Source: Rhizobium sp. Root274 (GTDB taxonomy: Bacteria > Pseudomonadota > Alphaproteobacteria > Rhizobiales > Rhizobiaceae). Taken from it: a stretch of DNA of 64,000 nucleotides. The translations under genes and the position numbers were made by a program. The stretch covers positions 225,127 to 289,126 of the forward strand of contig NZ_LMJE01000007.1 of assembly GCF_001429245.1 (NCBI RefSeq). The letters run 5' to 3'. Below the pieces are notes generated by a model. The model was not told where the DNA came from, did no database searches, and worked only from the letters and a program-made list of their open reading frames with translations. The stretch's first letter is position 1, and every line of letters begins with the position of its first letter. Of this stretch, positions 1 to 8,645 are shown piece after piece.

Positions 1-423
1 CGGGTCGAGTGTCAGTACGTGGCGGCTTGAGACGCGTGGCAGGTCGAATTCGCAAAAACCCGCCTCACCGTTTCTAAGCCGCACCGCACAGCGCACAGGG
101 CCGACATTTTCCTCAAGCACACTCACCAGATCGACACTGTCGCGGTTACCGGCATAACTGCGCTCTGCAAGCGCTATCGCCGTTCCGACGGTCGGATGCC
201 CGGCAAAGGGCAGTTCGCGGCCTGGGGTAAAGATCCGCATGCGGGCGGTGTGGGCCGCGTGATCCGCAGGCTGCACGAACACGGTCTCCGAGAGGTTGAG
301 CTCCCGGGCGATGGCCTGCATTGCATCGTCAGACAATCCCTCGCCGTCAAAGATTACGGCGAGCGGATTCCCAGCAAGCTTCCTGTCTGTAAATACGTCG
401 TAAATTGCATACTCTCTCGCCAC
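1..423 (-). CDS. PhzF-family isomerase/epimerase, partial (C-terminus beyond left edge)
   Basis: The 141 visible codons are the N-terminal half of a PhzF/YddE-like protein, a family related to diaminopimelate epimerase that includes the phenazine enzyme PhzF and many uncharacterised isomerases. Seen: an early GNPLAV motif, then LSETVF, which carries the conserved family glutamate, and FAGHPTVG. The start is a GTG at 423 with GGAGA just upstream; an in-frame stop lies at 445-447, so no longer start exists. Only one PhzF-like gene is visible and no phenazine genes surround it, so a general isomerase role is more likely than phenazine synthesis. It follows the Nudix-like gene after 73 bases in the same direction. 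Family assignment is firm; the substrate is unknown. Confidence 0.88.
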   Translation of the reverse strand, partial: MAREYAIYDVFTDRKLAGNPLAVIFDGEGLSDDAMQAIARELNLSETVFVQPADHAAHTARMRIFTPGRELPFAGHPTVGTAIALAERSYAGNRDSVDLVSVLEENVGPVRCAVRLRNGEAGFCEFDLPRVSSRHVLTLDP

Positions 424-496
424 GGGCCGTCTCCACTCTGATGGTCACGCTCGAAGCCACACTGCCCGACGATGCCGGGCAAGGCAAGGAACAGCA

Positions 497-1225
497 TCAC
501 ACCACCGTTTCAAAGTACCAGTCGAGGATCGGCAGCATGGCGGGACCATAGCGCTGCGCAGTGCGGTCAGGGCTGCGGATCGCGACGGCCCGCGATATCT
601 CCTGCTCCGGCGCCGCCTTTGCAAACTTCGCGATCCTCTGCAAAAGCACCTCCGACGGTTCCGCAAAGCGAAAGAGCTGAAACACAGTCAGCTTGTGCGG
701 GCGATAGCTGGCATAGAGCCCGCCGCCGGTCTGTGCGGTCGCAAGGTCGAGCCCGGTTTCCTCCAGCACCTCGCGCCGCATATTGCCGTGGAGGTCGCAG
801 CGGCCATCGACCACGTCCGAGGGATCAAGGGATCCGGCCGCGAAATAGACCTGGCCAGGATTGGCCGTATGCGCCGCCATTTCGACCGCGATCAGCGCTC
901 CATCGCCAGCCACCAGCACCGGATAACCGAAGAGGTGGCATGCACCGGAAAGATCGGCCTGCCGACGCCACCAGAGAAAGCTCGCGAAAGACGCTTCATG
1001 ACCAACGGCGCGAATATGCCCTTTCTCGAAACGCATCTCGCGCTGCAGAATCAGCCGACCATTGTAGAGCGCGGGATTAACTTGCTGTTCTCTTGTCCAA
1101 TGGGCTGCAATCTTCTCGGTATGGGCAAGCTCAAGCGGATGCGTTCCAGCTTCCACCCGCAGATCCAATCCCTCTATCGCAACAACACGGCCATCCGCTG
1201 GCAGCCCCATCACATGGTCGATCAT
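497..1225 (-). CDS. Nudix-like hydrolase with an incomplete Nudix box
   Basis: This 242-residue protein contains REVLEETGLDL, the second half of the Nudix box (REUxEExGU), within a protein of the size seen for rhizobial Nudix hydrolases. Nudix enzymes cleave nucleoside diphosphates linked to another moiety, using Mg bound by the box glutamates. The first half of the box (G-x5-E) does not fit: at the spacing expected before REVLEE the Glu position is Cys and the Gly position is Asp. Metal-binding glutamates of the second half are present, so activity is possible but the substrate is not predictable. The ATG at 1225 has GAGGAAA upstream. It lies nine bases after the EEP-family gene and is probably co-transcribed with it. 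Confidence 0.75.
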   Translation of the reverse strand: MIDHVMGLPADGRVVAIEGLDLRVEAGTHPLELAHTEKIAAHWTREQQVNPALYNGRLILQREMRFEKGHIRAVGHEASFASFLWWRRQADLSGACHLFGYPVLVAGDGALIAVEMAAHTANPGQVYFAAGSLDPSDVVDGRCDLHGNMRREVLEETGLDLATAQTGGGLYASYRPHKLTVFQLFRFAEPSEVLLQRIAKFAKAAPEQEISRAVAIRSPDRTAQRYGPAMLPILDWYFETVV

Positions 1226-1234
1226 CGTATTTCC

Positions 1235-2344
1235 TCAAGGCAAATGCAGGGAGAGAGCCACCGGGCAGTGATCCGACGCCTTGGGTCGGTCCCAGCCGAT
1301 CCGGGGATAGCGTTCCACCTCCTGCCCCGGCGGGAAGGGCGTCCGGAACGGCTGGCCATTGCGGATGATCTCGGGCACGGCCTTCGGATTGGACCGCGCG
1401 AGGCCCGCCGACAGCCAGATGTAATCGAGCTGGCAAAGATGCTGCTCCTGTGGCCCACGCGCGTGGTAGAGCGTCCAGCGGTCGAGTACATCGCGTCTGC
1501 GCATGACGTTCTCGGCAAAACCATCCTGGGAGAAGATGTCGAGGGCGCTGGGAAGGGTATCCCGCGGCACGAACTCATAGCCTTGGCGCCGGTCGCCGAT
1601 CACGTCGATCCGCTCCTGATAGTCATTCATGTCGCCACAGATGACGAAGTTGCGGTCGCGCGCATGCTCGCGCCCGAAACGATTCTCGATGATGTGCCGA
1701 ACCGCCCTCACCTCGGCCTCGCGCACCGGCATGGTGCTCGCGCGCCCGTCCCCGCCCTCGCGCCCGTTGGTCATCGACTTGAAATGAACGACATAAAGGG
1801 TAAGCGGGCGTCCACCGACAAGAAGATCGAGTTCGAGGCAGTCCCGCTTGAAGATCCGGTCCTGCGGCTGGATGTTGGGGCCGAGTGCCGGCGTATGAAG
1901 ATTGAGGTCGTGATAGGTCAGCGCCGCGTGGCTTTTGACGTCCTGCACCTCGATCCGTTCGCCGTGCCGTGTCTCCTCGCGCATCAGCACCGCCACGTCG
2001 ATACCGCGGCTGTCATTGCCTTCGACGAGATATTTCTGCCGGTAGCCGGACCCGACCATGCGGAAAAGATAGCCATATTCGAAGGCTTTCAGGGCCTCCA
2101 TATTGTCGACCTCCTGCAGGCACAGGATATCGGCATCCGTATCGGCGATGGCGAGCGCCGACAATTGCCGTGTATCATCGGTGGCAGCAACGACCCGTGC
2201 CGCCTCGAGCCGCTGATAATCGGCCTCGCTGCGGATCTCGAACAGCTTCAGCACACGATCGGAACGCAACTGGTTGCGAAAGCCGGTGAAATCGAAACGC
2301 GTGACGAGGTTTTCGATGTTGAAGCTGGCAATGCGAAGCGTCAT
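1235..2344 (-). CDS. endonuclease/exonuclease/phosphatase (EEP) family protein
   Basis: A 369-residue protein of the EEP superfamily, which shares its fold with DNase I, exonuclease III and inositol phosphatases. Seen: N-terminal RIASFNIENL, LCLQEVDN with the metal-binding glutamate, GDMNDY with the catalytic Asp and Asn, and a C-terminal ASDHCPV block with the catalytic His. All core catalytic elements are therefore present. I place the start at 2344, because family members begin close to the RIASFNIENL strand; a longer reading starts at 2386 but adds 14 residues unlike the family. No clear signal peptide is visible from that start. It precedes the Nudix-like gene by nine bases. Whether it cuts nucleic acid or a phosphoester cannot be decided from sequence. 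Confidence 0.85.
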   Translation of the reverse strand: MTLRIASFNIENLVTRFDFTGFRNQLRSDRVLKLFEIRSEADYQRLEAARVVAATDDTRQLSALAIADTDADILCLQEVDNMEALKAFEYGYLFRMVGSGYRQKYLVEGNDSRGIDVAVLMREETRHGERIEVQDVKSHAALTYHDLNLHTPALGPNIQPQDRIFKRDCLELDLLVGGRPLTLYVVHFKSMTNGREGGDGRASTMPVREAEVRAVRHIIENRFGREHARDRNFVICGDMNDYQERIDVIGDRRQGYEFVPRDTLPSALDIFSQDGFAENVMRRRDVLDRWTLYHARGPQEQHLCQLDYIWLSAGLARSNPKAVPEIIRNGQPFRTPFPPGQEVERYPRIGWDRPKASDHCPVALSLHLP

Positions 2345-2516
2345 GACAAACTGTTCCCGAACGCCTGGGAGCGCCAGGCCGGGCACCAGTCAAGCATGCA
2401 GGCCGGGCGCGGGCAACCATGAAGGCTCCTTTCCCCTCATGCCTAACGGACCGCACCGGCAGAACAGACGTCCTCGTCAGCGCGATCCGAAGGTTCGGGG
2501 TAATCCGTTGCGCAAC

Positions 2517-3740
2517 TTAGGCAGCAATCTGCAAGCTTGTGGCAATCAGTCGGCCGAGACGCTTGATACCCTCGGCAATCATCGCCTCGTTGGCACAGGA
2601 GAAGGAGAGCCTCAGGGTATTGGTCCCCGACCGGTCGGCAAAGAAGGCTTGTCCGGGAACGAAAGCCACCTTTTCGGTCTCGACAGACCGCGCCAGAAGC
2701 TCCGTGCCATCAAGGCCCTCCGGCAGCGTCACCCAGATGAACATGCCGCCCTGGGGTTCCGTCCAGCTCGTGCCTGCCGGCATATGAGCCGCAAGGGCAG
2801 CCAGCATGGCATCGCGCCGCGCCGAATAGGCGGCTTTGATCTTGGCCACCTGCTGATCGAAATGGCGTTCAGCGACATGAGTGATCGCAATCTGGTTGAT
2901 CGAGGACGAATGCAGGTCCGCCGCCTGCTTCATCAAGACGAGCTTGCGAATGACTGGGGTCGCGGCAACCACATATCCAACCCGAAGGCCCGGGGCGAGC
3001 GTCTTCGAGAAACTGCCGCAATAGATGGTCCTCGTCTTCTCGATCGAGCCGTGACGCTCGATGTCGAGCGACAGGATCGGCCGTACTGCCTCGCCGTCGT
3101 AACGCAGATGCTGATAGGCGGCATCCTCGATCACTGGCACGTCGAGCTCATCGGCGAGCTTGAGAAGCGCGAGCCGTTCTTCCTGCGATACCGTCTGGCC
3201 GGTCGGGTTTGCAAAATCAGAGGATAGATACGCAAACTTGACCCGTCCGCCGGCATTGTCGGCCGCAGCGCGGTAGCTGTCCGGCGTGCGATTGCCAAAA
3301 CTCAGCTGGTCATAGGTCGGCTCATAGGCGTTGAACGCCTGGAGAGCGCCGAGATAGGTCGGCCAATTGACCAGCGCCGTGTCGCGCGGCGACAACAGCA
3401 GCTTGCCGAGGTAATCCAGCGCCTGCTGGGAACCGGATGTGATGAAGATATTGTCGACGCCGCAGGCAATCCCCAGCCGCTCCATTTCCTTCTGCAACCA
3501 CTGGCGCAGCGGCAAATACCCTTCCGAGACCGAATATTGCAGGGCAGAGGCCGCCTGCCCGCCGGCAAAGATATCGGCATAGGCCGCCTCGAAGGCAGAC
3601 GTGGGAAACAATGCCGGATCGGGGATGCCGCCCGCAAACGAGATGATCTCCGGCCGGTCGAGCAGTTTCAGCAATTCGCGGATTTCAGACGCGCGCATGC
3701 GCGTGGCGCGCGTGGCAAAGACGTGGTCCCAGTTCAGCAT
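2517..3740 (-). CDS. PLP-dependent aminotransferase (class I/II, 2-aminoadipate/aromatic type)
   Basis: A 407-residue fold-type I aminotransferase. Seen: the SGSQQALD block near residue 102 for cofactor phosphate contact, FANPTGQ near 176-182, and GSFSKTLAPGLRVGYV with the Schiff-base lysine at about residue 246. The protein resembles the PLP domain of MocR-like regulators and LysN-type 2-aminoadipate aminotransferases but has no GntR DNA-binding domain. Such enzymes transfer amino groups from aminoadipate, aromatic or branched-chain amino acids to 2-oxo acids. It stands alone and is divergent from the diguanylate cyclase gene; a long inverted repeat lies 46 bases upstream of its start. Family is secure, substrate is not. 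Confidence 0.9.
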   Translation of the reverse strand: MLNWDHVFATRATRMRASEIRELLKLLDRPEIISFAGGIPDPALFPTSAFEAAYADIFAGGQAASALQYSVSEGYLPLRQWLQKEMERLGIACGVDNIFITSGSQQALDYLGKLLLSPRDTALVNWPTYLGALQAFNAYEPTYDQLSFGNRTPDSYRAAADNAGGRVKFAYLSSDFANPTGQTVSQEERLALLKLADELDVPVIEDAAYQHLRYDGEAVRPILSLDIERHGSIEKTRTIYCGSFSKTLAPGLRVGYVVAATPVIRKLVLMKQAADLHSSSINQIAITHVAERHFDQQVAKIKAAYSARRDAMLAALAAHMPAGTSWTEPQGGMFIWVTLPEGLDGTELLARSVETEKVAFVPGQAFFADRSGTNTLRLSFSCANEAMIAEGIKRLGRLIATSLQIAA

Positions 3741-3785
3741 CGGGGTTTCCTCAAGGCTTGTCGTTATGGCCTCAGAAGATCACGA

Positions 3786-3824
3786 AAACATCGATAGGTC
3801 AACAATGCTGACCTATCGATGTTT
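3786..3824. promoter_or_regulatory. 16-bp perfect inverted repeat in a divergent intergenic region
   Basis: Left arm AAACATCGATAGGTCA at 3786-3801, seven-base loop, right arm TGACCTATCGATGTTT at 3809-3824. It lies between the leftward aminotransferase (start 3740) and the rightward diguanylate cyclase (start 3941). No run of T follows either arm, so it is not a usual terminator. The position suits an operator for a dimeric regulator; which one is unknown. Confidence 0.55.
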
Positions 3825-3940
3825 GTTCAGGTTCAAACCGTTCGACAGCGTCATTTTTGGGCGCGAACACGTCTCGTTAACGGATGCGAATGCTAGGAGA
3901 TTTAAAGCTAGGCAATGCAAATCCGGAATGCGAATCGCTG

Positions 3941-5149
3941 ATGCCCGACCGTACCCCGCCGCCACTCCTGAAGACGCTTGCAACACCCATGATCGGCGCG
4001 GGCGACAAGGAACGAATTCCGCCCTGGGAGCAGTTGGCGGAACTCTACAGGATCGATCCGCACATCATCGCAGCAGCGGCCCTCCTCTCAGCCTCGATCC
4101 TCCCTTACATGGAAGGAAACGGGGGCAAGGTGGTGGCGGTCGCGGTCGTGCTCACCGTCCAGCTTCTCATCCGTTTGATTGCCGACACCATGTTCCGGCG
4201 CCGTACCGCTGATGCAGCGTTCAAGCCCTGGCTGTTCGGCTTCATCCTGGTATCGCTTCTCTCCGGCCTTGCTTGGGGAGCGTCGCTTGCCATCCTCTAT
4301 CTCGGTTCCGGACCGCAGGCGCAGGTCGTGGTGCTGGCGGTCGGTTGTGGCATCGTCCAGTCCTGTGCTGCCCGCGCCTATATGGCGCCGGCATCGACAG
4401 CCCTGGTGATCCTGATCATGATCGGCATCGTCAATGTCGCGGCACTGAGTGAGGGCGACTGGTTGATGGTCCCGATCTGTCTTGCCTATGTCGCGTTCCA
4501 GGCACGCTACATGACCCGGCTGGTCGAGCTTGAACAGGCACGGCAGGCAGCCGAGCACAAAACCGGCAAACTGGTTCTCGAACTCGCCGAGAGCAACGAG
4601 AAGCTGAGACAGGCAAACGAGCAACTGGTGCGGCATGCCGCGACCGACGGCCTGACCGGCCTTGCCAATAGGCGCAGCTTCGACCACAGCCTGCAGGCGG
4701 AGGTGGAAGAGGCACGATCCAGAGGCTCTCTCTCCCTTCTCCTCCTCGACGTCGATCACTTCAAGCGTTTCAACGATAGCCATGGCCATCTCGCCGGCGA
4801 CGAGTGTCTGCGCAGGGTCGCGAACATGCTGCGCGACGAATGCGCCGTCCGCTCCTACTATCCCGCCCGCTACGGCGGCGAGGAATTCGCCGTCATTCTG
4901 CCAAAAACCGACCGGCTGGAGGCCGAGGCCTTTGCCACGGGCCTCCTTGCGAAAGTCTCCGCGCTCGATTTGTCAGGGATCGCTGCCCCCTCTGAAACCC
5001 TCACCATCAGCATCGGACTGGCCTCTTTGGAAGACGACGATGACGGTGTCCGCGCCCTGATCAGCCGTGCAGACCAGGGGCTCTATGCAGCCAAGCAAGC
5101 CGGCCGGAACTGTGCACGCACCGTCGAGCGCATGCAGCATGTGACCTGA
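3941..5149 (+). CDS. membrane-anchored diguanylate cyclase (GGDEF)
   Basis: A 402-residue protein with an N-terminal membrane region of several hydrophobic helices (about residues 35-180), a short coiled linker and a C-terminal GGDEF domain with an intact RYGGEEF active-site loop. It should make cyclic di-GMP from two GTP at the inner membrane. An RxxD inhibitory site five residues before GGEEF is not present, so product inhibition is not expected. An in-frame ATG exists at 3884, but the intervening codons have low third-position GC, unlike the gene, so I prefer 3941. No sensor domain is recognised beyond the membrane helices. It is monocistronic and divergent from the aminotransferase. Confidence 0.88.
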   Translation: MPDRTPPPLLKTLATPMIGAGDKERIPPWEQLAELYRIDPHIIAAAALLSASILPYMEGNGGKVVAVAVVLTVQLLIRLIADTMFRRRTADAAFKPWLFGFILVSLLSGLAWGASLAILYLGSGPQAQVVVLAVGCGIVQSCAARAYMAPASTALVILIMIGIVNVAALSEGDWLMVPICLAYVAFQARYMTRLVELEQARQAAEHKTGKLVLELAESNEKLRQANEQLVRHAATDGLTGLANRRSFDHSLQAEVEEARSRGSLSLLLLDVDHFKRFNDSHGHLAGDECLRRVANMLRDECAVRSYYPARYGGEEFAVILPKTDRLEAEAFATGLLAKVSALDLSGIAAPSETLTISIGLASLEDDDDGVRALISRADQGLYAAKQAGRNCARTVERMQHVT

Positions 5150-5176
5150 GCACAGAGTGCGAGGTAGCGCGCGGCT

Positions 5177-5794
5177 TCACTTTCCCGCGGAACCGCCGGT
5201 GTCGCCCATCAAACCCGTAAGCATCGTTTTGGCCGCCCAGAGCGTCGTCTCTCGGGCCTCCTGCGCATCCAGCCCGCAGACATCTTCAAGCACGACAAGC
5301 GTTTCAATGCCCGTGAGCAGCGACAGGGCATAGATCAGCCGCTGGAAATCGGCGGGAGGCAGTTGCGCCCGAAGCGGCTCCAGCGCTTCCGTCAGCCAGC
5401 CAATCCGCCGCGCGCCGCGCTTCACCTTGCTATCGCCGGTGACAGTGCTGGCAAGAAGCGCGCGGAACATTGGCTCGTTGTCATGGACCATATCGAAGAT
5501 ACGGCCGACCAGGATCTGCAACTGCCGGCCCACGGCGTCAGGCCCCTCGCCGGATGCGACGGGCTCGATGCGGATTGAGGTGGCGACAGCATCGAGCACC
5601 GCTTCGCGGATCATTTCCTCAGGCTTGGAGAAGTAGCGATAGGCGGTAGCACGCGAGATCCCAGCGTGATCCGCAACCTCAGCCACCGACGGCTGCGCCC
5701 CACGCTCCGTCAGTTCGCGGGCAGCGCGGAGCAACTCGGCACGGGTTCTCCTCTTCTGGTTGATGCGCTCGAAACTTTTTTCTTGACTGCTCAT
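5177..5794 (-). CDS. TetR/AcrR family transcriptional regulator
   Basis: A 205-residue regulator with the typical N-terminal TetR helix-turn-helix: SVAEVADHAGISRATAYRYF around residues 36-55. The C-terminal part is the variable ligand-binding and dimerisation region. The start at 5794 follows AGGTG closely; longer in-frame starts up to 5860 would run through the promoter and operator. It is divergent from the cupin gene at 5862, and an 18-bp inverted repeat covers the shared promoter region, so autoregulation and control of the cupin gene are likely. The ligand is unknown. Confidence 0.88.
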   Translation of the reverse strand: MSSQEKSFERINQKRRTRAELLRAARELTERGAQPSVAEVADHAGISRATAYRYFSKPEEMIREAVLDAVATSIRIEPVASGEGPDAVGRQLQILVGRIFDMVHDNEPMFRALLASTVTGDSKVKRGARRIGWLTEALEPLRAQLPPADFQRLIYALSLLTGIETLVVLEDVCGLDAQEARETTLWAAKTMLTGLMGDTGGSAGK

Positions 5795-5806
5795 TTTCAC
5801 CTCATT

Positions 5807-5824
5807 ATGAGACAACAATCTCAT
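5807..5824. promoter_or_regulatory. probable TetR operator
   Basis: ATGAGA, six-base spacer, TCTCAT: a perfect inverted repeat with six-base arms between the tetR gene (start 5794) and the cupin gene (start 5862). It lies 13 bases from the tetR start codon, where a repressor would block both genes. Assignment rests on position and symmetry only. Confidence 0.5.
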
Positions 5825-5861
5825 TACGGGATAAAGTATCACAAAGGAGAGGAAATGCAAG

Positions 5862-6344
5862 ATGACTACGACAATTGCAGATGCGACTATTCAACCCGCT
5901 CAAACTGTCCATTTTCTGGGCAGCCTTCTGACATTCCGCGCAAGCGCGGCCGACACCGAGGGGCAGTTCTCGATCGTGGAATCCTGCTCGGCGCCGGGGG
6001 CTGGCGCACCGCCGCATCTTCAGGCGGACGCGGAAGCCTTTCTCGTGACCGAAGGCACATTCGAATTCATGCTGGGTGACACCTGGCGCCGCTGCGGACC
6101 AGGCGAATTCGTCTATGTCGCCCCCGGGACGGTTCACGCATTCCGCAACGCCGCGAGCACACCATCCAGGATGTTGATCATCAATCTGCCTGGCGGCGCG
6201 CACGAAAACTTCTTCCGGGCCGTCGGTGAGCCCGTAGAGTTTGAAACGACGATCTTTCCGCCGATGGGTGCACCCGATGCCGCGCGCCTCACGTCGGAAG
6301 CCGAACGCTTCGGCATCACGATTCTGCCGCCACCGCGTCACTGA
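5862..6344 (+). CDS. cupin-domain protein
   Basis: A 160-residue single-domain cupin. Seen: the PHLQADAEAFLVTEGTFEF stretch, matching cupin motif 1 with one His and a Glu-like pattern, and a PGTVHAFRN stretch matching motif 2. Such proteins bind a metal or a small ligand and include isomerases, dioxygenases and sugar-binding proteins; related short cupins are often controlled by an adjacent TetR gene, as here. An AAAGGAGAGG ribosome-binding region precedes the ATG. The motif 1 HxH pair is incomplete, so a catalytic role is uncertain. The gene is divergent from tetR and followed by the small membrane protein gene. Confidence 0.82.
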   Translation: MTTTIADATIQPAQTVHFLGSLLTFRASAADTEGQFSIVESCSAPGAGAPPHLQADAEAFLVTEGTFEFMLGDTWRRCGPGEFVYVAPGTVHAFRNAASTPSRMLIINLPGGAHENFFRAVGEPVEFETTIFPPMGAPDAARLTSEAERFGITILPPPRH

Positions 6345-6421
6345 GTGCAGCACCCGGCATGGATGCACAGCCCTGTGCATCCCGCCTGACTTTCCTTCAC
6401 CTATATCGAAAGGTTCGCCTC

Positions 6422-6796
6422 ATGCGCGGATTGGCATATTTTTGTATCGTTTCAGCAGCGGTCTACGCCCTGGCCGGCATGGCCTTCGGCATTGTCATGG
6501 CCGCCTCGCACGACCACTCGCTGATGACGGCCCATGCGCACCTCAATCTGCTGGGTTGGGTGTCGATGGCCATTTACGGCCTGTATTACCACGCAGTCCC
6601 AGGAGCCGCTGACACACGACTGGCGAAGATCCACGTCGGTGTGGCAACCCTCGGCCTGTGGATCATGATCCCGGGCATTGCGATGGCTGTACTCGGCATG
6701 ACCGAGGGACCAGCGATTGTGGGCTCAATCCTGACGATCCTCGGCATGCTGCTCTTTGCAGCGCGCGTCGCGACGGCGCTGCGGGCGATCGCATGA
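6422..6796 (+). CDS. small four-helix membrane protein related to haem-copper oxidase subunit I
   Basis: A 124-residue protein with about four hydrophobic helices. The segment TAHAHLNLLGWVSMAIYGLYY resembles one helix of haem-copper oxidase subunit I and cbb3-type subunits, and similar short rhizobial proteins are often labelled cytochrome c oxidase-like. It is far too short to be an oxidase and has only a few histidines (HDH near residue 29, HAH near 39), so it may bind haem or metal, or only share the fold. ATG 6422 is preceded by AAAGG; a longer start at 6359 lacks a clear ribosome site. Its neighbours give no clear role. Confidence 0.65.
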   Translation: MRGLAYFCIVSAAVYALAGMAFGIVMAASHDHSLMTAHAHLNLLGWVSMAIYGLYYHAVPGAADTRLAKIHVGVATLGLWIMIPGIAMAVLGMTEGPAIVGSILTILGMLLFAARVATALRAIA

Positions 6797-6830
6797 CCAT
6801 ACGCCCGCCCCATCGAGGACAGGACGCGAA

Positions 6831-6860
6831 AAAGCCGGAGAGGTCCCCCTCCCCGGCTTT
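6831..6860 (-). terminator. rho-independent terminator of ilvC
   Basis: AAAGCCGG at 6831-6838 pairs with CCGGCTTT at 6853-6860. Read leftward the stem ends in a run of five T. It lies 26 bases beyond the ilvC stop and could also serve the convergent membrane-protein gene. Confidence 0.75.
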
Positions 6861-6885
6861 GTCGTATCAGACAGATGCGAAGGAC

Positions 6886-7929
<1,044 letters not shown>

Positions 7930-8619
7930 TCAGTTGTGGTGGATGTTGTTGATCGACGCGCCGGCACGGGAAGCCCCGTCCAGTCCCGCCGAAACGCGGT
8001 CGGTGCCGTAGAGCGCGAGGAAGGCGGAAACCGCCTTTGCAGCGCGCGCACCGAATTTCTGTGTCTGAGGGGCCTCGCCGAGAAGCATGCGCACATGCAG
8101 ATCGCTAACGATCAGGCCGTAGAGTGTCCGATAGGCTTCCTCGCCGTCGCCGAAGCGCAACAGTCCGTCGCGTTGGCCGGCATCGAGCAGCGCCCGCGCC
8201 CGACGGTCGATCTGGCGACGACCGCGTTCGAGCAACAGCGTACCGAGCTTCGATCCGTCGCGGCTCGACTGGCCGATTGCCAAACGGTTGAGCGCAAGCG
8301 ACACGTCGCCTGCCAGAACCTCCAGCAGGTCACAAGCGAAAACGTCGAGATGGTCGGTCAGGGTCGCCACAGTCAGGCGCTCACCGGGTCGCTCGAAGGT
8401 GCGAACCTTGCTCGCCTGATAGGAAATCATCGCCGACAACAGACCGTCACGATCACCGAACCACTTGTAGAGGCTTTCCTTCGAACAATTGGCGGCGCGT
8501 GCGAGACCCGCCGTGGTGACGGCCTTGTCTCCCCCTTCGACGAGCAGACGCAACGCCTCGGCCAACACGGCGTTCTGGCGCGGTGTGAACTCTGAACTTT
8601 GACTGGTGTCGACGGACAT
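7930..8619 (-). CDS. TetR family regulator upstream of ilvC
   Basis: A 229-residue regulator. The N-terminal domain carries TTAGLARAANCSKESLYKWF, a TetR-type helix-turn-helix, at about residues 37-56; the C-terminal half matches the AefR/TetR C-terminal class by length and pattern. I chose the ATG at 8619, which follows GGAG; a longer reading to 8745 would cover the operator and encode residues unlike TetR proteins. The 14-base palindrome at 8632-8645 lies just upstream of the start and points to autorepression. Its gene is 24 bases upstream of ilvC on the same strand, so it may set ilvC expression or simply share read-through. Ligand unknown. Confidence 0.86.
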   Translation of the reverse strand: MSVDTSQSSEFTPRQNAVLAEALRLLVEGGDKAVTTAGLARAANCSKESLYKWFGDRDGLLSAMISYQASKVRTFERPGERLTVATLTDHLDVFACDLLEVLAGDVSLALNRLAIGQSSRDGSKLGTLLLERGRRQIDRRARALLDAGQRDGLLRFGDGEEAYRTLYGLIVSDLHVRMLLGEAPQTQKFGARAAKAVSAFLALYGTDRVSAGLDGASRAGASINNIHHN

Positions 8620-8631
8620 GCGGAACTCCAA

Positions 8632-8645
8632 GTACCGTACGGTAC
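8632..8645. promoter_or_regulatory. probable TetR operator (GTACCGTACGGTAC)
   Basis: A perfect 14-base palindrome ends 12 bases upstream of the tetR start codon at 8619. The half-site pattern recurs once more just beyond it (ACGGTACGG). Position next to the ribosome-binding site suits autorepression of the tetR-ilvC unit. Confidence 0.5.

Noticed and set aside
695..2422. 575-codon open frame on the plus strand
   Set aside because: It lies antisense to the Nudix-like and EEP genes, whose frames carry clear family motifs; high-GC DNA gives long open shadow frames.
3884..3940. Upstream start for the diguanylate cyclase at 3884
   Set aside because: The 19 extra codons have low third-position GC and no ribosome site before them, unlike the gene body.
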